Positions 17,151-26,021 of a DNA stretch of 64,000 bases are shown here, in pieces. Within the stretch, counting starts at the first letter, position 1; each line of letters opens with the position of its first letter. The stretch is from contig CAWCSF010000010.1 in the NCBI GenBank assembly GCA_963798195.1, positions 558,001-622,000 of the forward strand. The letters run 5' to 3'. The notes under the pieces are model-generated. The model did not search any database and was not told the origin of the DNA. It worked only from the letters and a program-made list of their open reading frames with translations. The DNA is from CAVSRC01 sp963798195. GTDB taxonomy: Bacteria > Pseudomonadota > Alphaproteobacteria > Rhizobiales > Kaistiaceae. The position numbers were made by a program, and so were the translations under genes.

Positions 17151-17831
17151 ATGACCATGGCCACCATGACGTTAACGGCGAGCGACGGGCACGCGTTTGC
17201 GGCCTATGAGGCGAAGCCTGCCGGAGCGCCGCGCGGTGGTCTCGTGGTCGTGCAGGAAATCTTCGGCGTCAATTCGCACATCCGCAGCGTCGTTGATCGA
17301 TTTGCAGCGCAAGGCTACCACGCGATCGCACCGGCGATCTTCGATCGCGCCGAGCGCGACGTCGAACTCGGCTACGACAAGGAGGCCGTTACGCGCGGCG
17401 CCGGCATCCGGCAGCAGATTCCCATCGACCAGATGCTTCTCGACATTGCTGCGGCACGCGACGCAGTCGCGTCGTCGGGCAAGGTCGGGATCGTCGGCTA
17501 TTGTCTTGGTGGCTCACTGGCCTGGCTGGCGGCATCGCGCCTGCCGGGGTTCTCGGCTGCGATAGGGTACTACGGCGGCATGGTCGCCAAGAACCTCGAC
17601 GAGAGCCCGCGCTGCCCGGTGCTGCTCCATTTCGGCGAGCAAGACGGAGGCATTCCGGTGAGCGATGTCGAATCGATCCGTGCCGCAGTCGATCCAGCCA
17701 TCGTGCAGGTGTACAGCTACGCCGGTGCCGGCCATGCCTTCAACCGCGACGGCAACCATGCCTGGCACGAACCGTCGGCAAAGCTCGCGCTGGAGCGGAC
17801 GATGGAGCTTCTCCACGCGCACGTCGGCTAG
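17151..17831 (+). CDS. Dienelactone hydrolase family protein
   Basis: Alpha/beta hydrolase of the dienelactone hydrolase family, 226 residues. The nucleophile is Cys118 in GYCLGGS, the acid is probably the aspartate in FGEQDGGIPV, and the histidine lies in AGAGHAFNRDG; QEIFGVN near residue 35 holds the conserved glutamate. The family includes carboxymethylenebutenolidase, but many chromosomal members have other esterase substrates. The ATG at 17151 has AGGAGG close upstream. No aromatic degradation genes lie nearby, so the chlorocatechol role is not supported. Confidence 0.85.
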   Translation: MTMATMTLTASDGHAFAAYEAKPAGAPRGGLVVVQEIFGVNSHIRSVVDRFAAQGYHAIAPAIFDRAERDVELGYDKEAVTRGAGIRQQIPIDQMLLDIAAARDAVASSGKVGIVGYCLGGSLAWLAASRLPGFSAAIGYYGGMVAKNLDESPRCPVLLHFGEQDGGIPVSDVESIRAAVDPAIVQVYSYAGAGHAFNRDGNHAWHEPSAKLALERTMELLHAHVG

Positions 17832-17871
17832 GCCGATTGCCCGGGCCCCTCTGCCGGGCTAAACCCGCCAT

Positions 17872-19547
17872 ATGGCAGCATCACTGACCGATACGCTCAA
17901 GATCGCCGTCGCCCAGCTCAATTCGGTCGTCGGCGACATCGAGGGCAACCTGAAGAAGGCCCGGGACGCGCGGGCGCTTGCGGCCGCCGGCGGCGCCGAT
18001 TTGCTTGTGCTCTCGGAGCTCTTCGTGGCCGGCTATCCGCCGGAGGACCTCGTCCTCAAACCGGCGTTTCAGGATGCGTGCCGCAAGGCGGTCGAGACTC
18101 TGGCGGCCGAAACCGCCGATGGCGGGCCTGGCGTGGTCATTGGCACGCCGTGGCCGCATCAGGAGAAATGCTACAACGCCGTAGCGCTGCTCGATGGCGG
18201 CAAGGTCGAGGCGCTGCGCTACAAGGTCGAGCTGCCGAACTACGGCGTCTTCGACGAACTGCGCGTCTTCGAGGTCGGTCCGCTGCCGGGGCCGGTCGGC
18301 TTTCGTGGCCTGCGGCTAGGTCTGCCGATCTGCGAGGACATCTGGTTCGAGCAGGTGTGCGAGTGCCTCGCTGAAACCGGCGCGGAAATGCTTGATCGTG
18401 CCGAACGGGTCGCCCTATTGGCGCGGCAAGGCGGAGGTGCGCCAGCAGGTCGCGCTTGCCCGTATCGTCGAGACCGGACTGCCGATGGTCTACGTCAATC
18501 AGAACGGCGCGCAGGACGAACTCGTCTTCGATGGCGGCTCATTCGGGCTCCACGGCGACCGCAGCTTCGCCTTCCAGATGCCGCAGTTCGAGGAAGCGGT
18601 CGAGATCGTCACCTGGAAGAAGGCCGATGGCAGTCTGGCGCTGCGTGGATGGGCCGAGGGCCGAGTTACCGGACCTGGACGAAGCGAACTGGCGCGCTTG
18701 CGTCGTCGGCCTTCGCGACTACGTCAACAAGAACGGATTTCCCGGCGTCGTGCTCGGTCTCTCGGGCGGCATCAACTCTGCCCTTGTGGCCGCAATGGCG
18801 GTGGATGCGCTCGGAGCCGATCGGGTCCACTGCGTCATGTTGCCGTACCGCTATACTTCCAACGCCAGCCTGTCGGACGCAGCCGCGATCGCCGAGACAT
18901 TGGGCGTCCGCTACGACATCGTGCCGATCGAGGAGCCAGTGCAGGGCTTCCTGAACGCGCTGGAGAAGATGTTCGTGGGAACAGCGCCGGGCATCACCGA
19001 GGAGAACCTCCAGTCGCGCGCGCGCGGCAGCATCCTGATGGCGATCTCGAACAAGTTCGGTTCGATGGTAGTGACGACCGGCAACAAGTCGGAGATGTCC
19101 GTCGGCTATGCCACGCTCTACGGCGACATGAACGGCGGCTTCAATCCGCTGAAGGACCTGTACAAAACCGAGGTTTACGACCTTGCCCGCTGGAGGAACG
19201 AGCACACGCCTAAGGGCGCGCTCGGTCCCAAGGGACGCGTCATTCCCGAGAACGTCATCACCCGCGCGCCATCGGCGGAACTCCGCGAGAACCAGACGGA
19301 CCAGGATTCGCTGCCATCGTACGATGCGCTGGACGACATCCTCGAATGCCTCGTCGAAGGCGAGATGCGCGTATCGGAGGTGGTTGCGCGCGGGCATGAC
19401 CTGGAGACGGTGCGCAAGATAGAGAGGCTGCTCTACATCGCCGAGTACAAGCGCCGCCAGGCGGCGCCGGGTGTGAAGATCACACGCAAGAACTTCGGCC
19501 GCGACCGCCGCTATCCGATCACCAACAAGTTCCGCGACCGGGGGTAG
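17872..19547 (+). pseudogene. nadE: Glutamine-dependent NAD+ synthase, two frameshifts as given
   Basis: Makes NAD from nicotinate adenine dinucleotide, with ammonia from glutamine. The product has an N-terminal nitrilase/glutaminase domain (VAQLNSVVGDIEGNLKKA, LSELFVAGYPPEDL, LPICEDIWFE with the nucleophile cysteine) and a C-terminal synthetase domain (LSGGINSALVAAMA, TTGNKSEMSVGYATLYGDMN, FRDRG end). The reading frame changes near 18393 (EML to IVPNGSPYW) and again near 18664 (RGWAEG to ELPDLDEANW). Both changes fit one extra base, and the full span of 1676 bases is 557 codons plus two, so correction would give a normal-length protein. NadE is usually essential, so sequence error is likelier than gene loss. 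The usual SGGIDS motif reads SGGINS here. Confidence 0.85.
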
Positions 19548-19552
19548 GTGGT

Positions 19553-20647
19553 GTGCAGTGGTCTCCCCAACAGGACGCCGCACTGAGCGCCGTCGCGCGC
19601 TGGCTCAGGGCCGGCACGCCGCAGGTCTTCCGGCTGTTCGGATATGCCGGAACGGGCAAGACCACGCTTGCCCGCCACATAGCGGAGAGTGCGGACGGCG
19701 AAGTCGTTTTTGCGGCATTTACGGGCAAGGCGGCGCATGTCTTGCGCGCCAAGGGCTGCAAGGGCGCCGGCACGATCCACAGCCTGATCTATCGTACCCG
19801 TGGCGAGGACGAGAACGGCCCTACGTTCTCGCTCAATGATGACAGTGTTGCCGGCAAGGCGGCCCTGATCATCATCGATGAGTGCTCGATGGTCGATGAG
19901 GAGATCGGCCGAGATCTGCTTTCGTTTGGGACGCCGGTACTGGTCCTGGGCGATCCGGCACAATTGCCGCCGATCGCGGGGGGCGGGTACTTCACGGCCG
20001 CCGAACCGGACGTGATGCTTACCGAGGTGCACCGGCAGGCCGCCGACGATCCCATCATCCGCATGTCGATGATCGTGCGGGAGGGTGGCCGGCTGGAGGA
20101 GGGCAGCTTCGGCGCGAGCCGCGTCATCTCGCGCGACGCAATTGATCAGGAGGAAGTGCTGGCTGCGGATCAGGTGCTGGTCGGGCGCAACGTCACGCGC
20201 CGAAACTACAACAACCGCATCCGCCAGTTGCTTGAGCGCGCGGGCACCGTGCCTGTGGCGGAGGACGTTTTGGTCTGTCTCAGGAACGATCGCAAACGAG
20301 GCCTCCTCAACGGCAGCCTGTGGCGCGTCGACAAGGTCCGCCGCCCTCGGAAGGGATTGCTGCGCTACACGCTGCTTCCCGAGGATGGCGGCTCCGCGAA
20401 GGGCGGCACGATTGCCACGATAAATCCGGCCTTCTTCGACGGGACCGCCGATGCGCTGCCACTGTCTGCACGCAGGCGTTCGGATGAATTCGATTTCGGC
20501 TACGTGCTTACCGTCCACAAGGCGCAAGGGTCACAGTGGGACAACGTTGTTCTTTTCGACGAAAGCTTCGCCTTCCGCGAAAATCGCGCGCGGTGGCTCT
20601 ACACCGGAATCACCCGCGCCGCGACAAGGCTGACGGTCGTTCGCTGA
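19553..20647 (+). CDS. RecD-like AAA ATPase / ATP-dependent helicase
   Basis: Superfamily 1 helicase-like protein of 364 residues. Walker A FGYAGTGKTTLA lies at about residues 29-40, Walker B ALIIIDECSMV near 104-114, followed by VLVLGDPAQLPPI (motif III-like), and the C-terminal UvrD_C_2 motif YVLTVHKAQGSQWDNVVLFDE. The protein is shorter than RecD or RecD2 and resembles single-protein Dda-like helicases. The GTG start at 19553 lies five bases after nadE. It is likely a DNA repair or recombination helicase; function is inferred only from the family. Confidence 0.8.
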   Translation: MQWSPQQDAALSAVARWLRAGTPQVFRLFGYAGTGKTTLARHIAESADGEVVFAAFTGKAAHVLRAKGCKGAGTIHSLIYRTRGEDENGPTFSLNDDSVAGKAALIIIDECSMVDEEIGRDLLSFGTPVLVLGDPAQLPPIAGGGYFTAAEPDVMLTEVHRQAADDPIIRMSMIVREGGRLEEGSFGASRVISRDAIDQEEVLAADQVLVGRNVTRRNYNNRIRQLLERAGTVPVAEDVLVCLRNDRKRGLLNGSLWRVDKVRRPRKGLLRYTLLPEDGGSAKGGTIATINPAFFDGTADALPLSARRRSDEFDFGYVLTVHKAQGSQWDNVVLFDESFAFRENRARWLYTGITRAATRLTVVR

Positions 20648-20651
20648 CCTG

Positions 20652-21413
20652 TCAGGTCTTCTTCTTTTTCGGAATCGACTTCGCGGGAATCGGCGAGGCA
20701 GCCGGCTCAGGCGGAAATAGCTGATCGAAAACGTCCGCGAGTGGGAAACTCGTGTCGGGCGCCAGCACGACGACCTTAGTGTCCATCGGCGTCCGCTCGT
20801 ACAAATCCATCACGTCCTGGTTGATCATCCGGATGCACCCGCTGGAAACCGCCTTGCCGATGCTCGACGGGTCGTTCGTCCCGTGGATGCGGTAGAGGGT
20901 GTCCTTGCCGTCCTTCCACAGATAGAGCGCACGCGCGCCGAGTGGGTTTTGCAGGCCGCCATCCATGCCGTTGGCATAAGGCGCAGCGCGGGGGTCGCGC
21001 TCCACCATCTCCTTCGGCGGAAACCACTTCGGCCAGTGTTGCTTGTTGCGGATCGTCGCATCGCCAGACCAGGCGAAGCCTTCGCGGCCAACCCCGATGC
21101 CGTAACGGACCGAGGTCCCGCCAGCCTGCACGAGATAGAGATTCCGGTACTGCGGATCGACGACGATGGTGCCGGGCTCGGCAACAATACGACTAGGCGT
21201 GATGACCATCTGCCGGCGGAACTGGGGATCGATTCGCGACAGCGGGACGGCCGGCACCTTGAATCCGTCATCCTCCACCGAAGCGTACATCAATGGAACT
21301 GCGGGCAACTCTTCCGACGTTTTAGCGGTACTCGTGCACCCGGCAACCGCCAAGGACATCAAAACAACCGCCAGCCCGGCTGCCCGGAACCCAATGCTCT
21401 CTGTATTCCGCAT
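20652..21413 (-). CDS. L,D-transpeptidase lipoprotein (YkuD domain)
   Basis: Periplasmic enzyme that forms 3-3 peptidoglycan crosslinks or attaches proteins to peptidoglycan. The start ATG at 21413 is preceded by AGGAGG and gives a lipoprotein signal ending in the lipobox LAVAGC. The 253-residue product has a YkuD domain with YRIHGTNDPSSIGKAVSSGC followed by IRM, which provides the catalytic histidine and cysteine. The tail is Pro/Lys-rich (PKKKKT). It lies convergent to the RecD-like gene, with stops four bases apart. It resembles the ErfK/YbiS type of alphaproteobacteria. Confidence 0.9.
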   Translation of the reverse strand: MRNTESIGFRAAGLAVVLMSLAVAGCTSTAKTSEELPAVPLMYASVEDDGFKVPAVPLSRIDPQFRRQMVITPSRIVAEPGTIVVDPQYRNLYLVQAGGTSVRYGIGVGREGFAWSGDATIRNKQHWPKWFPPKEMVERDPRAAPYANGMDGGLQNPLGARALYLWKDGKDTLYRIHGTNDPSSIGKAVSSGCIRMINQDVMDLYERTPMDTKVVVLAPDTSFPLADVFDQLFPPEPAASPIPAKSIPKKKKT

Positions 21414-21538
21414 CAACGCCGCCTCCTGACGGTGCCCCGAACCATATCTGCCAGACGATCGCCGAAGGGGAAAGGCTTTGTTGCTCGGAATCCACCCTGC
21501 TGTGGCCCCGAAACCACTCAATCGCATGGAATCAGCGC

Positions 21539-22603
21539 TCATTGCCCATAATAGTAGCTCGGGCCGACGACCCGGACGTTCCGGCCGGCCGTTGAGCCGA
21601 CGCCCGCGACCTCTGGCCCACGCGTGTTGGCCGTTGCCGGCCTCGGAACGAATCGGCCACCCCGATTGGCGAGTGTCTCTGGGTCTTCTCCGGCGGCCGG
21701 CCGGGCGATCGGCTTTGGCGTGGCGATGGTCGCGAAAATCGGCTCAACCGTTCGCGGCATCACGGTGGTCGGCGCCGAATAGTTGGCCAGAGCCGCCGTG
21801 GTCGCGCCGCACGTGCACGCCGCGTCATACTCCTTGCGATACCGGAATGCCGAGGGCAGGGCCGTGTAGGGCTCGCCAGCCAGCGAAACCATCTGGTTCG
21901 TGTCCTCGCCGGGGTTCCGGTAAGTGTAGAGTGACACCTCGGAGCCGGGGCACATCGACTGGCATGTTTGCTCGTCGGCCGCGAAGTGGCCGGGCACTGT
22001 CGAGAAACTGATCGGGAAATAATAGCCGTCGCACGTGCGCACGCAGAGCGTCCGGTAAGTTCCGAATTGACCGTTCGGGCTATAATAGCCATCGTTGAAC
22101 GTGTTGATGCGCCCCTGGCCGAACAACATCTCCAAGAAGTTGCCTTCGCGCTGCGGGGCGCCGCTCATCGCATAGTTTCCACAGCGATTGTTGGACAAGG
22201 CGCGGAGGACTTCACTGCGGCGCCGCGAGACTTCGTAAGGATCGCTAGCGTAGCGGCTACGCGATGCGCTGAGCCGCTGCAGGTTGGCCTGCATGCGGTC
22301 GATGGTGGCCATCAGCGCTCCGCATTTCGCTTCGGGGCGCGGCTGGAAGATCAGGAAGCCGCCGGTGCAGCCGGCACGCCGGGCTTCAGCATTCGCTTGA
22401 TCGATCTCGATGCGCTGGCGCGCAATGGATGCGTCGTACTGCCGGGAGTTGGTGATGGAGCCGGGGGCGGGGCCGCGCTCGAGAGAGGCGAGCTGTGCCT
22501 CAAGGTCAGTGCAGACGCTGTTTTGCGCCAGCGCGGACCCGGCCGTAGCGGACACCGCTACGGCGATCGCAGTTACAGTTCGGGCTAACCGCGCGAAATC
22601 CAT
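21539..22603 (-). CDS. DUF2865 domain protein, exported
   Basis: Secreted protein of 354 residues with a signal peptide (about residues 1-26) and a DUF2865 domain, a family found in Hyphomicrobiales. Recognisable segments are YRTLCVRTCDGYYFPISFST, FAADEQTCQSMCPGSEVSLY and YDAACTCGA, with paired cysteines that probably form disulfides. A helical N-terminal third (residues 30-140) precedes it, and the C terminus is Pro/Thr-rich and ends GPSYYYGQ. Function is unknown. The gene lies 155 bases downstream of the HWE kinase on the same strand. Confidence 0.75.
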   Translation of the reverse strand: MDFARLARTVTAIAVAVSATAGSALAQNSVCTDLEAQLASLERGPAPGSITNSRQYDASIARQRIEIDQANAEARRAGCTGGFLIFQPRPEAKCGALMATIDRMQANLQRLSASRSRYASDPYEVSRRRSEVLRALSNNRCGNYAMSGAPQREGNFLEMLFGQGRINTFNDGYYSPNGQFGTYRTLCVRTCDGYYFPISFSTVPGHFAADEQTCQSMCPGSEVSLYTYRNPGEDTNQMVSLAGEPYTALPSAFRYRKEYDAACTCGATTAALANYSAPTTVMPRTVEPIFATIATPKPIARPAAGEDPETLANRGGRFVPRPATANTRGPEVAGVGSTAGRNVRVVGPSYYYGQ

Positions 22604-22758
22604 TCAAGGTCCTCAAGCGCACACCGACCACGGTAGGTAGTGCACCAGCTGGACCCCCCTTCTGGTTGCCGGGTGTGGCAGCCAAATTCCAGTCTGTCAC
22701 GTCAATTATGCGGGAGTCGGCGCCTGACGGCAACGATTCGAGCGCTGCCCAAGGGCAC

Positions 22759-23823
22759 TCAAAGGGCCATCTCCAGGAGGCAGACCAGGCCGTCAGGCTC
22801 GTATCGGATCTCGGTTCGTTCAATCTCTCCCTGGAGGGCATGCTCGATCAGAAAGGAGCCAAAGCCACGTCTCGTCGGGCGTTTCACGGGCGGCCCGCTG
22901 CTCTCCCGCCACGTCAGGAGCACCACGCCCGATCCGTCGTCGCGAAGGGTCCAGATCAGGTCGACCCTTCCGGCGTCATTGGACAAGGCCCCGTATTTGA
23001 CGGCGTTTGTCGCGAGTTCGTGTAACGCCATCGCCAGCGTCGACGCCTTGCGTGAGCCAACCCACAGCCCGTCCGGCCCGCCGATACTGAAGCGTTTCCC
23101 GTGCAGTTCCCGAAAGGGCAGGAGCGCCCCTTCGACGACATTGCGGAAAGGGGCGTGCTGCCAGTTGTCTGCCGTCAGAAGATCATGAGAACTGGCGAGG
23201 GCGCGCAACCGGCCGTAGAAAGCCTGCCGGTCTGTTTCTGTTGCACTCGTGAGAGTCTGCCGCGCGATGGACTGCACAGTCGCCAGCGTATTCTTGATCC
23301 GGTGGCTCATCTCGTTGACCAGAAGATCGCGTTGCTGCTGGATGCGTTTGCGCTCGCTGATGTCGCGCGCGATTTTCGATGCGCCGACGATGACGTCCCG
23401 CGCGTCCTTGATCGGCGACACCGATAGAGAGACGTCGACAAACGTTCCATCCTTGCGCCGACGGATGGTCTCGTAGTGGTCGATCCTCTCGCCCCGCCGT
23501 ATCCGGGCGAGAATGTTCGGTTCCTCGTCCGGCATGGTGTCCGGTATCAACATCGTCACGGGCTGGCCAATGGTTTCCCCTGCCGAATATCCGAACAGCC
23601 TTTCGGCGCCGCGGTTCCAGCTGGTGATGATGCCGTTGAGGTCTTTGCTGAGAATAGCGTCGTCGGACAACTCGACAATGAGGGCGAGGCGCTGCGCGTA
23701 CACGGCGGCACGATCGCGATCGGCGATTTCCCCCGACAAGCCGACGACGGAGTCCGTACGCTGTGCAGCGTCCGCGCGCGGCAGGCCAGCATTGGGTTCA
23801 GTCGGTCTCTGTATGTCACTCAT
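22759..23823 (-). CDS. PAS domain HWE-family sensor histidine kinase
   Basis: Soluble signal-transducing kinase of 354 residues. A PAS domain spans about residues 45-158 (SDDAILSKDLNGIITSWNRG, FGYSAGETIGQ). The phosphoacceptor region has His174 in NEMSHRIKNTLATVQ, and the ATPase domain has HELATNAVKYGALS and a C-terminal TRRGFGSFLIE, the signature of HWE/HisKA_2 kinases. The start at 23823 removes an upstream 19-codon extension that lacks a good binding site. A receiver-only regulator with an EcfG-type promoter is divergent from it; such kinases commonly feed the general stress response of alphaproteobacteria. The stimulus is unknown. Confidence 0.85.
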   Translation of the reverse strand: MSDIQRPTEPNAGLPRADAAQRTDSVVGLSGEIADRDRAAVYAQRLALIVELSDDAILSKDLNGIITSWNRGAERLFGYSAGETIGQPVTMLIPDTMPDEEPNILARIRRGERIDHYETIRRRKDGTFVDVSLSVSPIKDARDVIVGASKIARDISERKRIQQQRDLLVNEMSHRIKNTLATVQSIARQTLTSATETDRQAFYGRLRALASSHDLLTADNWQHAPFRNVVEGALLPFRELHGKRFSIGGPDGLWVGSRKASTLAMALHELATNAVKYGALSNDAGRVDLIWTLRDDGSGVVLLTWRESSGPPVKRPTRRGFGSFLIEHALQGEIERTEIRYEPDGLVCLLEMAL

Positions 23824-23944
23824 CGGATGAACCTGTCGTTCCGGGGCGCACCCCCTCGGGTCCACGGTCCTCGAGCACAAGATCGGAAATCAGCTTGCCC
23901 CGTTGCTCGAATATCCAACATTCGAACAATTGCGGAGTTCCATC

Positions 23945-23969
23945 GGAACGCTCGCTGCCAGCCAGCGTT
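23945..23969 (+). promoter_or_regulatory. EcfG-type (general stress sigma) promoter
   Basis: GGAAC at 23945-23949 and CGTT at 23966-23969 are separated by 16 bases, matching the EcfG/RpoE2 consensus GGAAC-N16/17-CGTT. The site points to the receiver gene starting 45 bases further on, and lies in the divergent gap with the HWE kinase. One such match is expected by chance in a window of this size, so position and neighbours carry the argument. Confidence 0.6.
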
Positions 23970-24014
23970 ACAATCATGCCGGGTCGGGCAACGGAGAATT
24001 TCCCTCAATGACTA

Positions 24015-24440
24015 ATGGTACTTACCATGAAGGATCAAAGTTCCGCACAAGCTGTCTTGGTTGTTGAGGACGAATGGCTCATTCGCGCCGAGATTGCTGA
24101 AGGCTTCCGGCGAAATGGCTGGCGCGTCGAAAACGCTGCCTCTGTGGAGCAGTGCGTTGCCCTCGCAGAAAAGGGCGAGGCCTTCGATGCGGTCGTGACC
24201 GACATCAACCTTGGCAATGGTGGAAACGGGCTGGACGTAGCCGAAATCTTTCGCCGCCTCGATCCGGAGATCGTGGTCGTTTACGCGTCCGGGAATATCA
24301 GTCCGCCAAACCGCATGGTGCCCGGTAGCGCGTTTATCTCCAAGCCGTGCGAGCCTTCGAAGATCGTGGATACGTGCAGGCGTTTGAGCCGCCTCGGACG
24401 CGATGCACGCGACGAAGGAGACTTGCGCCCGGCCGGCTAG
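24015..24440 (+). CDS. Receiver-only response regulator
   Basis: Single-domain CheY-like protein of 141 residues (start at 24015; ATG at 24027 is an alternative). It has the acidic pair in VVEDEW, the phosphoacceptor Asp63 in VVTDINLGNG, and the lysine in FISKPCEPSKI. There is no output domain, so it must act by phosphotransfer or binding to a partner. It is divergent from an HWE kinase and lies behind an EcfG-type promoter, which suggests a link with general stress signalling. Its stop codon shares the bases CTAG with the stop codon of the convergent znuB gene. Confidence 0.85.
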   Translation: MVLTMKDQSSAQAVLVVEDEWLIRAEIAEGFRRNGWRVENAASVEQCVALAEKGEAFDAVVTDINLGNGGNGLDVAEIFRRLDPEIVVVYASGNISPPNRMVPGSAFISKPCEPSKIVDTCRRLSRLGRDARDEGDLRPAG

Positions 24441-25222
24441 ACCCGCCGTCGCATAACAGCCGCCCCGTAGACAAGGGCGGAGAGAAGCGCGATCCAGAAG
24501 CTCGTCGGCAGGTCGGTGTAATAGGCAATGGCAATGCCCAGCCATGCTTGCCCGAGCGCTAACGCTGCCGCCAGGGCCACGCCCGGCAACAGGCGATGTG
24601 TGAACAACTGTGCCGCCGCCGGTGGCCCCACAAGCAGTGTAAACACGAGCAAGACGCCGACGATCTGGATCGACTGTGCCACCGCCAGCGCCACCAGCGC
24701 GAGGAAGATGATGCCGAGCACGCGCAGAGGCACGCCCTTGGCTTCCGCGAGGTCCGGCTGAAGCGTGGCGAAGATGAGCGGCCGGGCGATTACCGCCAGA
24801 GATCCCAGAGTCACAACGGCCAGAACCAGGAGGCTACCGAGAGTCGCCGGGGACACTGCGAGAACACTGCCGAAAAGGAGCGACGTGGCCTGAACTGCAT
24901 TCGAAGTCGAGAGCCGAAGGAACAGGATCCCGAAGCCGAGGGATAGCGACAGCACGACGCCGATGGTGACGTCCCGGGCGCTCAGCCTTTCGCCGAGCGC
25001 GCCCATTGCGATCGCAGCCGCAACCGTCACGACAATCACACCGTAGAGCGGCGATACTCCAATCAGCGCCGCGCCCGTGGCGCCTGCGAATGCGATGTGG
25101 GACAGCGCATGACCTGCGAACGTTTGACCGCGCAGCACGAGAAAGTAGCCGACGATGCCGGCGACTACCGCGACGATCCCGCTCGCCGCGAATGCGCGCA
25201 GCATGAAATCATACGTGAGCAT
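24437..25222 (-). CDS. znuB: Zinc ABC transporter permease
   Basis: Membrane subunit of the zinc importer, ABC-3 family. The 261-residue protein has eight or nine hydrophobic segments. Family markers are FAGHALSHIAFAGATGAAL in the N-terminal third and VLLVFTLLVGPPAAAQLFT in the C-terminal third. The ATG at 25222 lies inside the 3' end of znuC (14-base overlap), so the two are translated together. The gene order znuA-znuC-znuB with a Zur-like box upstream supports zinc rather than manganese. Confidence 0.88.
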   Translation of the reverse strand: MLTYDFMLRAFAASGIVAVVAGIVGYFLVLRGQTFAGHALSHIAFAGATGAALIGVSPLYGVIVVTVAAAIAMGALGERLSARDVTIGVVLSLSLGFGILFLRLSTSNAVQATSLLFGSVLAVSPATLGSLLVLAVVTLGSLAVIARPLIFATLQPDLAEAKGVPLRVLGIIFLALVALAVAQSIQIVGVLLVFTLLVGPPAAAQLFTHRLLPGVALAAALALGQAWLGIAIAYYTDLPTSFWIALLSALVYGAAVMRRRV

Positions 25223-26021
25223 CGTCGTGCTCGTGGGAGTGGCCGCGCTCGATATCGTGCCCCTGCGACATCACGAAGATGTGGCCGCCGGCCCGGACAA
25301 CCTCGATTGGGGCGCCGTAGAGCGGCGAGAGAACGTCCGGTCGAATGACGTCGTCGACCGTGCCCATCGCCGCGTGTCCCTTGCCGAGATAGAGCACGCG
25401 GTCGATGGCGCCGAGCAACTGGTTCAGTTCGTGGGCGCTGAAGAGGACCGTCAGTTTCATGCGGCGCGAGAGGTCGCGGACGAGGCTCACCACCACCTGC
25501 TGCTGATGCGGGTCGAGACCGATAAGTGGTTCATCGAGCAGCAGAATCCGCGGCTTGCCGAGGAGCGCCTGGGCGATCAGGAGGCGCTGCCGCTCGCCGC
25601 CGGACATGTCGGAAAGCGGCCGAACTGCAAGCGATTCCGCATGCACAGCCTCCAGTACACCGTCGATGTCCCGCCGAACTGCCGACGACAGCACCGGCAG
25701 GCCGAGGCGGTTGCCGTGGATGCTTGCCGCCAGAAAATCGCGCCCGGCCAAGGGGATAGCCGGAAGACTTGAACGCGCCTGCGGCAGGTAGCCGATTTCC
25801 GGATTTCCGGCGCGGACGCGGGAATCGAGCACCCGCACGTCGCCGGATTGCAGCCTGTGGAGGCCGAGGATGGCGCGGAACAGGGTGGTCTTGCCGGCTC
25901 CATTCGCACCGAGCACACCGACGAACTCCCCCTCGGCGATGTCGAGGCTGATGTCGGTCAGGACGGCGCGCCCACCGACCGACAGGGTGACGCGGTCGAG
26001 GGTGATGGCGGGCGCGGTCAA
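25209..26021 (-). CDS. znuC: Zinc ABC transporter ATP-binding protein
   Basis: ATPase of the zinc importer, 270 residues. Walker A is GANGAGKTTLF, the signature MSGGERQRLLIAQALL, Walker B RILLLDEPLIGLDP and the H-loop FSAHELN. The C terminus ends in a histidine-rich tail (GHSHEHDDAHV), seen in several zinc ATPases and possibly zinc-binding. The best start is TTG at 26021, whose TTGA overlaps the stop codon of znuA; no ATG lies nearby except one 54 bases upstream inside znuA. Confidence 0.88.
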   Translation of the reverse strand: MTAPAITLDRVTLSVGGRAVLTDISLDIAEGEFVGVLGANGAGKTTLFRAILGLHRLQSGDVRVLDSRVRAGNPEIGYLPQARSSLPAIPLAGRDFLAASIHGNRLGLPVLSSAVRRDIDGVLEAVHAESLAVRPLSDMSGGERQRLLIAQALLGKPRILLLDEPLIGLDPHQQQVVVSLVRDLSRRMKLTVLFSAHELNQLLGAIDRVLYLGKGHAAMGTVDDVIRPDVLSPLYGAPIEVVRAGGHIFVMSQGHDIERGHSHEHDDAHV

